Below, piece after piece: positions 45,146 to 50,160 of a DNA stretch of 50,160 nt (within the stretch, counting starts at the first letter, position 1; each line of letters opens with the position of its first letter). The DNA is from an uncultured Pelagibacteraceae bacterium. Lineage in GTDB: Bacteria; Pseudomonadota; Alphaproteobacteria; Pelagibacterales; Pelagibacteraceae. The position numbers and the translations under genes are program-made. The notes under the pieces are model-generated. The model was not told the origin of the DNA and made no database searches. It worked only from the letters and a program-made list of their open reading frames with translations. The DNA lies in the NCBI GenBank assembly GCA_902581925.1, contig CACHQB010000006.1:1-50160 (forward strand). The letters are read 5' to 3'.

Positions 45146-45826
45146 ATGAATGGCAGAATATTTATTATTGAGGACGAACCTTCAATAATTCAATTAGTTC
45201 AACATAATTTAGAAAAAAATGGTTTTATAGTTTCATCGTCATTGAATGGCAATGATGGCCTAAAGGAATTAAAAAAATTTCAGCCAGATTTACTTTTATT
45301 AGATTGGATGTTGCCTGATCTCTCTGGTATTGAAATTTGTAAAAATATTAGAAAAGACAATAGTTTTAAAAATTTACCTGTGATTATGTTAACCGCCAAA
45401 GGTGAAGAAGAGGATAAAATTAAAGGGTTAGATAGTGGGGTAGACGATTATTTAACCAAACCTTTTAGTTTCAATGAACTAATGGCGAGAATTAAAGCTG
45501 TTTTAAGAAGATCTAATCCAAATACTGTATCTGATAATTTAAAGTTTGATGACTTAATGTTAGATAGAATAGAAAAAAGAGTTTATAGAGACGATCAAGA
45601 AATTAAACTTGGGCCAACTGAGTTTAGGTTATTAGAGTTTTTTTTAACAAATCCTAAAAGAGTTTATTCTCGAGATCAAATACTAGAGAGTGTTTGGCCA
45701 AATAATGTAAATGTTGAGAGCAGAACTATAGATGTTCACATTAGAAGATTGAGACAATCAGTTAACTTAAAAAATAAAAAAGAATTAATTAGAACAGTTA
45801 GATCTTCTGGTTATTCACTTATTTAA
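45146..45826 (+). CDS. phoB: phosphate regulon response regulator PhoB
   Basis: 226 aa OmpR/PhoB-class regulator. Receiver domain 1-120: acidic pocket IIEDEPSI, phospho-acceptor Asp53 (LLLDWMLPDLSG), and Lys in DDYLTKPFSFNELMARIKAVLRR. Winged-helix domain 125-226: LGPTEFRLLEFFLTNPKRVYSRDQILESVWPNNVNVESRTIDVHIRRLRQ is its core, with recognition helix SRTIDVHIRRLRQ. It is expected to bind the TTGTAAC-type repeats in front of pstS, pstC and the arsenate operon. The 3' end overlaps the convergent aquaporin gene by 12 bases. Confidence 0.95.
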   Translation: MNGRIFIIEDEPSIIQLVQHNLEKNGFIVSSSLNGNDGLKELKKFQPDLLLLDWMLPDLSGIEICKNIRKDNSFKNLPVIMLTAKGEEEDKIKGLDSGVDDYLTKPFSFNELMARIKAVLRRSNPNTVSDNLKFDDLMLDRIEKRVYRDDQEIKLGPTEFRLLEFFLTNPKRVYSRDQILESVWPNNVNVESRTIDVHIRRLRQSVNLKNKKELIRTVRSSGYSLI

Positions 45827-46471
45827 GAAAATCTTTTTCACCAAATACACAGCAATCAACATTCCAATTAATTCAGCAACTATATAAAAAGGAGTGTTTA
45901 AATAACTTATTCCAGTAAAAGACTCTGTGAATGTTCTTGCTATTGCTACAGCAGGATTTGCAAAAGATGTTGATGAAGTAAACCAATAACCAGCTGTAAT
46001 ATATAACCCAACAGAAGCAGCTACAGTAATTTTACCTGACTTCATAGATCCAAAAATAATGATTATTAGTCCTAATGTTGCAATAATTTCTGATACAAAA
46101 ATATAGATCCCATCTCTTGATTTTGTTGATAATTCAAAAATCTGATGTTCAAAAAAGAAATTTGCTAAAGCTACACCTAGCAAACATCCAAGGATCTGAG
46201 CACAAATATAAAAGGGCAGAAGGTGTTTTTTTAACTTTCCAGTAATTGTCATAGCAATACTTACAAATGGATTGAAATGAGCCCCAGACACATCAGCAAA
46301 TACTGTTATTAAAACAAACAATCCAGCTCCAGTTGCTATAGTATTTGCAATTAGCATTACCGCTGTATCATTGGTAAGATTTTCTGCCATTAAACCTGAC
46401 CCAACTATGATCATTACTAGAAAGCAACTTCCAATAAATTCTGACAGAAAATATTTATTTTTATTTTTCAT
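45815..46471 (-). CDS. MIP-family aquaporin/aquaglyceroporin (AqpS-like, arsenite channel candidate)
   Basis: 218 aa with six hydrophobic helices. The two half-helix pore motifs are FNPFVSI (NPF, about residue 67, where NPA is canonical) in GAHFNPFVSIAM, and FANPAVAIARTF (NPA, about 172). The conserved Arg follows the second NPA (AIAR). Members of this family beside arsC, as with AqpS in Sinorhizobium, let arsenite leave the cell. The immediate upstream gene here is arsC (11-base overlap). The role is therefore inferred from context; glycerol or water transport is possible. Confidence 0.82.
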   Translation of the reverse strand: MKNKNKYFLSEFIGSCFLVMIIVGSGLMAENLTNDTAVMLIANTIATGAGLFVLITVFADVSGAHFNPFVSIAMTITGKLKKHLLPFYICAQILGCLLGVALANFFFEHQIFELSTKSRDGIYIFVSEIIATLGLIIIIFGSMKSGKITVAASVGLYITAGYWFTSSTSFANPAVAIARTFTESFTGISYLNTPFYIVAELIGMLIAVYLVKKIFLNK

Positions 46472-46892
46472 CTAGCCAATCTTTAATTTTATTGCTTATA
46501 ATATTGAAAGTGTTTCTAATGATTATTTGCTTTTCTTCGTCATTAGCATTTTGAAGTTTAGTTACTGGATCGTCTATATCCCAGTGTATAATTTGATTTT
46601 TATCAGGCCAAATAGGACATACCTCATTATTTGCGTTATTGCATACCGTTATTACATGATCCATCTTTATTTCATTACTGATAAACTCTTCAAAGTTTTT
46701 AGAACTATAATTAGTTAGATCATAATTTTTATTTTTCTCTAAAAAACTTCTAACATCAATATTGATTTCTCCAGATGGGTTACTACCAGCACTAAAAGCT
46801 TTTAATTTATTTGAGTATTCGTTATTAATAATACTCTCAGCAATAATGCTTCTTGCTGAATTTCCCGTGCATACAAATAAAATATTTTTCAT
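46461..46892 (-). CDS. arsC: arsenate reductase ArsC (LMW phosphatase fold, thiol-dependent)
   Basis: 143 aa. The P-loop CTGNSARS (Cys8 to Arg14) at the N-terminus is the anion-binding CX5R motif of the low-molecular-weight tyrosine phosphatase fold. Cys84 and Cys92 (TVCNNANNEVCPIWP) complete the three-Cys relay that reduces arsenate to arsenite. The conserved HWDIDDPV lies near residue 108. It is therefore arsenate reductase rather than a protein tyrosine phosphatase. The ATG overlaps the stop of the small membrane protein upstream, and its end overlaps the aquaporin gene by 11 bases: a three-gene operon downstream of a Pho-box-like site. Confidence 0.9.
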   Translation of the reverse strand: MKNILFVCTGNSARSIIAESIINNEYSNKLKAFSAGSNPSGEINIDVRSFLEKNKNYDLTNYSSKNFEEFISNEIKMDHVITVCNNANNEVCPIWPDKNQIIHWDIDDPVTKLQNANDEEKQIIIRNTFNIISNKIKDWLDEK

Positions 46893-47116
46893 TAAAAAAT
46901 AATTTTATAAATACCAATTACAAATAATGGAATTTGTAATCCAAAATTTGTTAAAATAGCTTTATCCTTTAATAAGAAACCTGAAATTGTCCATCCAACA
47001 ACTCCAAGTCCATGAAAATAAATATTCAATGGGTAAATATTAAGATTTGTAAGTAAAATACCAGTTAACACTAAGAGTGTACTGATCCACTTTAGATATT
47101 TTTTTAAAAATGACAT
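46892..47116 (-). CDS. small two-helix membrane protein leading the arsenate operon
   Basis: 74 aa with hydrophobic segments at about 9-27 (WISTLLVLTGILLTNLNIY) and 32-48 plus a C-terminal hydrophobic stretch (55-73, TNFGLQIPLFVIGIYKIIF), so two or three membrane passes. The pattern GVVGWTISGFLLKDKAILTNFGLQ suggests a conserved but uncharacterised family that I cannot name. Its stop overlaps the arsC ATG (TAATG-type), so it is translated with arsC. It lies directly behind a Pho-box-like promoter. Context makes a role in phosphate/arsenate handling possible, but nothing in the sequence shows a function. Confidence 0.68.
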   Translation of the reverse strand: MSFLKKYLKWISTLLVLTGILLTNLNIYPLNIYFHGLGVVGWTISGFLLKDKAILTNFGLQIPLFVIGIYKIIF

Positions 47117-47122
47117 TCAAAA

Positions 47123-47156
47123 TTTATATGAATGTTTTGTTAAAGATTTATTACAA
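47123..47156 (-). promoter_or_regulatory. Pho-box-like promoter of the arsenate operon
   Basis: On the minus strand: TTGTAAT (47156-47150), AAAT, CTTTAAC (47145-47139), with a third in-phase 7-mer CATTCAT (47134-47128). The -10-like TATAAA (47128-47123) begins exactly 10 bases after the second repeat, the same geometry as before pstS and pstC. The predicted start of transcription falls at or next to the ATG (47116), so the mRNA may be leaderless. Confidence 0.62.
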
Positions 47157-47172
47157 TAAACTTTAATGTGAT

Positions 47173-48054
47173 TTAATTTTTTTGAAGCTCATAGATAGAA
47201 ACATAATGTTTCTTCTTAGGCAGCGGGATTATGGTAGGAACTTTAGTCAATCTTGGTTTTATTGATTTATTTCCTACAATAATATTTTTGTCATAATTTT
47301 CTAAATTAACCTCAGGATGAGGATTTCCATCATTGATTAATGGCCATGCATCACAAGCTCTATAACCAAATAAAATTAAGGGTCTTGAGTTATTCATTTG
47401 GTTGTGTCCAGAGCCATGAACTGATCTACAATGAAAAAATACTACTGTTCCAGCCGTTCCAGTTATGGAAACACTATCCTTAGTTCCTATTTTATTTTTC
47501 TTAGTGTCTATTTTTCCAACAAAATAATTTTCTTTGCTGTGGTGGCTGTACAATTTCTTTTTGTGTGAATTTTTTATTATTTTAAGAGGCCCATTTTTCT
47601 CATAGCAATCATCTAAATATATGCCAACTGTAATTAAATCATCATTTGTATGAGGGTAAAAAGCCCAATCTTGGTGCCATCCAATTTCACTTCCTTTTTT
47701 CTTATTTGGTAGTTTAAAATTTAATTTACCTAGATGAAATCTAACCGTTCCACCTAACAATTTTTTAGCTATGGATATAATTTTTTTATCTCTAGATAAT
47801 TCATAGAAAACTTTATGTCTGTTCTGAGGATTATTTAGTCTTAATATTTCTTTATTTTTTGAAGAACTTGAATTGTATACAAAATGGTAATTATTATAGG
47901 ATTGAGTTCCATTTGCACCATTACCATTTCCCCCCTTTTTCTCTTTTGAAATTACTTCATTAACAATTTTATTTATTTTATTTATCTTTGATTGAGAAAT
48001 TAGATTTTCTTTAACTAGAAAGCCGTTTTTTTTAAATAAATTTAAATCGTTCAT
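47173..48054 (-). CDS. phytanoyl-CoA dioxygenase (PhyH) family 2OG/Fe(II) oxygenase
   Basis: 293 aa. The facial triad is visible: His127 and Asp129 in GWHQDWAFYPH and His213 in CRSVHGSGHNQ; Arg224 (NNSRPLILFGYR) should bind 2-oxoglutarate. Other PhyH features are FKKNGFLVKENLIS at the start, VGIYLDDCYEKNGPLKIIKNSH, and GTAGTVVFFH before the distal His. Marine bacteria carry many such enzymes acting on small molecules (ectoine, lipid or secondary metabolites); the substrate cannot be told. It stands alone between the arsenate operon (56 bases) and znuA (131 bases), on the same strand as both. Confidence 0.87.
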   Translation of the reverse strand: MNDLNLFKKNGFLVKENLISQSKINKINKIVNEVISKEKKGGNGNGANGTQSYNNYHFVYNSSSSKNKEILRLNNPQNRHKVFYELSRDKKIISIAKKLLGGTVRFHLGKLNFKLPNKKKGSEIGWHQDWAFYPHTNDDLITVGIYLDDCYEKNGPLKIIKNSHKKKLYSHHSKENYFVGKIDTKKNKIGTKDSVSITGTAGTVVFFHCRSVHGSGHNQMNNSRPLILFGYRACDAWPLINDGNPHPEVNLENYDKNIIVGNKSIKPRLTKVPTIIPLPKKKHYVSIYELQKN

Positions 48055-48139
48055 AAAATCAAATTATGAAGAAAATAAAACCTCTTAGAAAAAATTACAA
48101 CGCTTAATGTGTTATAAAAATATCAGTGAATGTTATATG

Positions 48140-48173
48140 TTAATCCGAGAATTTAAAAAAATTCCCGGATTAA
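48140..48173 (-). terminator. stem-loop after znuA (possible terminator)
   Basis: A 15-bp stem (48140-48154 with 48159-48173) encloses a four-base loop, 12 bases after the znuA stop. On the minus strand all 15 pairs form, one as G-U; on the plus strand the same position is an A-C mismatch, so the structure is built for znuA mRNA. It lacks a good T run after the stem, so it may be a 3' end stabiliser rather than a classic terminator. Confidence 0.5.
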
Positions 48174-48185
48174 ACCTAATTTTAA

Positions 48186-49337
48186 TTAACAACCTTTGAA
48201 AGATGCGGACATATTTCTAATTAAATTGAAATATAGATCTTTACCTGGGTCTAATGTTGCACCAAGAGGATCTAAAACACCAGTTTTAATCTTCATATCT
48301 TTTGCAACAGCATTGATAATATCAGGATTAAACTGAGGCTCTGAGAAAACACAAGCAATTTTATCATGTTCGATAATTTCTCTAATTTCAGCAAGTTGTT
48401 CAGCTCCAGGCATTACATCTGTATTAACAGTAAATGCACCTAATACTTTAACATTAAATCTTTCCTCAAAATATTGATAAGCATCATGGAATACAATTGA
48501 AGAAACGCTACTACTTAAATCGGTCATTACATCAATTGTAAGTTTATCGATTTCTTGTAAAGCTTTAGCTAAGTTACTTTTGTATTTAGCTTCATTTTTT
48601 GGATCATTTTCAATTAAATGTTCTGCCATTTCATTTAACATAGCTTTTGCATTAATTGGGTCCAACCAAATGTGTGGATCAAATTCACCATGCGCATGTC
48701 CATCATGATCATCATGTCCATGGTCGTCATGATCGTCTTCCTTTTTACCATGATCGTCGTGATCGTGGTCATGATCATCTTCTTTTTTACCGTGGTCATC
48801 ATCATGTCCATGGTCATCATGATCATCTTCTTTTTTACCATGATCGTCATGATCATGGTCGTGATCATCCTCTTTTTTACCGTGGTCATCATCATGTCCA
48901 TGGTCATCATGATCATCTTCCTTTTTACCATGTTCATCATGTCCGTGATCGTCATGATCATGTTCGTCAAAAATATTTCTTTCTCTAAATTTTAATACTT
49001 GCAAACCTTTAGTTTCCATTAATTCAATTTTTTCTGCTTTCTTCGCAATTGAACTCAATGGTTTTTCTAAAAAACTCTCTAAATCTTCACCAACCCAGAA
49101 TATTAGGTCAGCATTTTGCAGCATTTTTGCATGTGAAGGTTTCATTGCAAATCCGTGTGGAGATGCATATCCATCAACTATTAAATCAGGTTTAGCAATA
49201 CCATCCATTAAATAACTGGCTAATGAATGAATTGGTTTAATAGAAGCAACTACTTTTATTTCAGCATTTGCTGGTGTAAAGAATGTTAGAATTGATAATA
49301 TTGAGAATATTAGTGGTATTTTTTTAATATTTTTCAT
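48186..49337 (-). CDS. znuA: zinc ABC transporter, periplasmic zinc-binding protein ZnuA with long His/Asp loop
   Basis: 383 aa. Signal peptide about 1-25 (ending TPANA). Cluster A-I metal-binding fold: VVASIKPIHSLASYLMDG (His37 region), GYASPHGFAMKPSHAKML (His61), DPHIWLDPINAKAML (His222), VFHDAYQYFEERFN and a distal Cys/Asp region (ACVFSEPQFNPDI). Between residues about 124 and 218 lies a low-complexity loop almost wholly of His, Asp, Gly, Lys and Glu, containing two identical 30-residue units (137-166, 167-196) and part of a third. ZnuA normally has a much shorter His-rich loop. It is divergent from znuC, with two Zur-like palindromes between. Confidence 0.94.
   Translation of the reverse strand: MKNIKKIPLIFSILSILTFFTPANAEIKVVASIKPIHSLASYLMDGIAKPDLIVDGYASPHGFAMKPSHAKMLQNADLIFWVGEDLESFLEKPLSSIAKKAEKIELMETKGLQVLKFRERNIFDEHDHDDHGHDEHGKKEDDHDDHGHDDDHGKKEDDHDHDHDDHGKKEDDHDDHGHDDDHGKKEDDHDHDHDDHGKKEDDHDDHGHDDHDGHAHGEFDPHIWLDPINAKAMLNEMAEHLIENDPKNEAKYKSNLAKALQEIDKLTIDVMTDLSSSVSSIVFHDAYQYFEERFNVKVLGAFTVNTDVMPGAEQLAEIREIIEHDKIACVFSEPQFNPDIINAVAKDMKIKTGVLDPLGATLDPGKDLYFNLIRNMSASFKGC
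48741..48970 (-). repeat. 90-bp tandem repeat encoding the ZnuA metal-binding loop
   Basis: Two adjacent 90-bp units (48741-48830 and 48831-48920) and a partial third copy (48921 to about 48970). Units 1 and 2 differ at five bases (unit positions 1, 19, 25, 31, 40), all synonymous and all at the third codon position, so both encode the same 30 residues. Shorter internal repeats (ATCATGATC-like, GKKEDDHD) lie within each unit. Confidence 0.9.
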
Positions 49338-49357
49338 AATAAGTAATTTAATTGGTT

Positions 49358-49388
49358 GTTATAATATAACGTTATGTAATAATATAAC
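49358..49388. promoter_or_regulatory. two Zur-like operators between znuA and znuC
   Basis: The perfect palindrome GTTATAATATAAC at 49358-49370 and the near-palindrome GTAATAATATAAC at 49376-49388 match the known Zur box core GTTATANTATAAC. They are 18 bases apart centre to centre in the 71-base divergent gap. A dimer at each site would repress both znuA and znuC(B) when zinc is sufficient. Confidence 0.85.
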
Positions 49389-49408
49389 ATTTACAAGTCA
49401 AGCAATAT

Positions 49409-50155
49409 ATGAGCTCAGAAAATAGTACATTAGTAAAATTAAATAACGCTGGTTTTAAACAAAATGATAAATGGCTAGTGGAAGGTGTTTCATTAACTGT
49501 TGAAAAAGGGAAAATCGTTACCCTTATTGGGCCTAATGGCTCAGGAAAAAGTACTACCGCAAAAATTGCATTAGGAATTTACAAAAACATAGAGGGAAGT
49601 GTTGAAAAATATACAAATAAAGTTGGATATGTTCCTCAAAAAATATCTATTGATTGGACCTTACCGTTAAGAGTTTATGATTTTATGCTTTTAACAGAAA
49701 ATATTAAAGAAGAGGCAATTGATGAGGCGCTTACGTTAACAGGTGTTATCCATCTTAAGAATAAAAATTTAGGAAATTTGTCAGGTGGTGAATTTCAAAG
49801 AGTTTTAATCGCAAGAGCTATTTCAAAAAAACCAGAACTATTGGTTCTTGATGAACCAGTCCAAGGCGTTGATTACACTGGTGAGATTGCTTTATATGAA
49901 TTAATAAAAAGAATTTCTGATTCACTAAACTGTGGAATTTTATTAATCTCACATGATCTGCATACCGTTATGACTGCAACTGATCATGTAGTTTGTTTAA
50001 ATGGTCACGTTTGTTGTTCAGGTACACCAATGGATGTTGCTAAAAACAATGAATATAAAACCTTATTTGGTGAACAAGCGTCACAAATTCTTTCTGTATA
50101 TGAACATAAACATGATCATGTTCATTCAGATAAAGGTGAAATAAAGAAAAACTAA
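49409..50155 (+). CDS. znuC: zinc ABC transporter ATPase ZnuC
   Basis: 248 aa ABC ATPase of the zinc/manganese class: Walker A LIGPNGSGKSTTAK, Q-loop YVPQKISIDWTLPL (typical of ZnuC/MntB), signature LSGGEFQRVLIARAI, Walker B LLVLDEPVQGVDYTGEI and H-switch LLISHDLHTVMTATDHVVCL with NGHVCCSGTP after it. The C-terminus is His-rich (VYEHKHDHVHSDKG), as often in ZnuC. It is divergent from znuA; znuB is expected immediately downstream, beyond the window. Confidence 0.94.
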   Translation: MSSENSTLVKLNNAGFKQNDKWLVEGVSLTVEKGKIVTLIGPNGSGKSTTAKIALGIYKNIEGSVEKYTNKVGYVPQKISIDWTLPLRVYDFMLLTENIKEEAIDEALTLTGVIHLKNKNLGNLSGGEFQRVLIARAISKKPELLVLDEPVQGVDYTGEIALYELIKRISDSLNCGILLISHDLHTVMTATDHVVCLNGHVCCSGTPMDVAKNNEYKTLFGEQASQILSVYEHKHDHVHSDKGEIKKN

Positions 50156-50160
50156 TATGT

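Noticed and set aside
48635-48995. Three long open frames (107-111 codons) overlapping the znuA loop, one on the minus and two on the plus strand, rich in Met/Ile or His.
   Set aside because: They are by-products of the low-complexity GAT/CAT repeat, which lacks stops in several frames; the ZnuA frame alone has a signal peptide, family motifs and synonymous divergence.
1-50160. CRISPR array, prophage, integron, insertion sequence, rRNA operon or large biosynthetic cluster.
   Set aside because: No repeat-spacer pattern, integrase, transposase or rRNA motif was seen; the only tandem repeat is inside znuA and the genes are nearly all housekeeping or transport.

Overview
The window is a compact, AT-rich chromosomal segment of a streamlined marine alphaproteobacterium, most likely SAR11 ('Candidatus Pelagibacter' or a close relative). 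Genes overlap by 1-20 bases or are separated by a few tens of bases, and no insertion sequence, prophage, integrase, CRISPR array or rRNA was seen. The basis for the assignment is alphaproteobacterial gene order (trpE-trpG-trpD-trpC-lexA-gltX; tpiA-secG-pyrG-kdsA-eno-ftsB-lipA; ntrY-ntrX-trkA-trkH; bztABCD; phoR-pstSCAB-phoU-phoB), very low GC, tiny intergenic spaces and loss of genes that interrupt these blocks in larger relatives. Species assignment is inference; no search was run.

Layout. (1) 1-4384, plus strand: lipid A operon, with the end of fabZ, then lpxD, lpxA, a small 2-oxoglutarate/Fe(II) oxygenase, lpxI and lpxB. (2) 4361-11773, minus strand: a SurA_N/PpiD-like periplasmic chaperone, trpE, trpG, trpD, trpC, lexA (with its own GTTC-N7-GTTC SOS operator) and gltX. 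(3) 11830-18287, plus: tpiA, secG, pyrG, kdsA, eno, ftsB, lipA and a RatA/Coq10-like START protein. (4) 18280-20332, minus: ispDF, pgpA and a CinA C-terminal domain amidase. (5) 20357-26299, plus: ntrYX two-component system and the trkAH potassium system, then tRNA-Arg(TCT). (6) 26581-31015: general L-amino-acid ABC transporter bztABCD, with an intrinsic terminator after the binding-protein gene. (7) 31206-38539: an XRE regulator, tRNA-Asn and tRNA-Cys (minus), valS, ilvD, a GDP-mannose pyrophosphorylase/isomerase, an EamA transporter and a tiny membrane protein. (8) 38624-47116: phosphate regulon phoR, pstSCAB, phoU, phoB on the plus strand, facing a minus-strand operon of a small membrane protein, a thiol-dependent arsenate reductase and an aquaporin. 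(9) 47173-50155: a PhyH-type dioxygenase, znuA with a very long His/Asp-rich metal loop, and divergent znuC, with two Zur-like palindromes between them.

How it works together. The most informative part is region 8. Pho-box-like direct repeats (7-mer, 4-base spacer, 7-mer, then exactly 10 bases to a -10-like hexamer) lie in front of pstS, in front of pstC, and also in front of the arsenate operon. This suggests that high-affinity phosphate uptake, which also lets in arsenate, is induced together with arsenate reduction and a channel for arsenite exit. No ArsR, Acr3/ArsB or ArsH gene is present in the window.

Other notable points: an NtrX-type regulator lacking the GAFTGA loop and carrying Gln in place of the Walker B Glu; an uncharacterised 2OG oxygenase inside the lipid A operon; a tandemly duplicated 90-bp metal-loop repeat in znuA; and intrinsic terminators placed directly after both abundant binding-protein genes (bztA, pstS).
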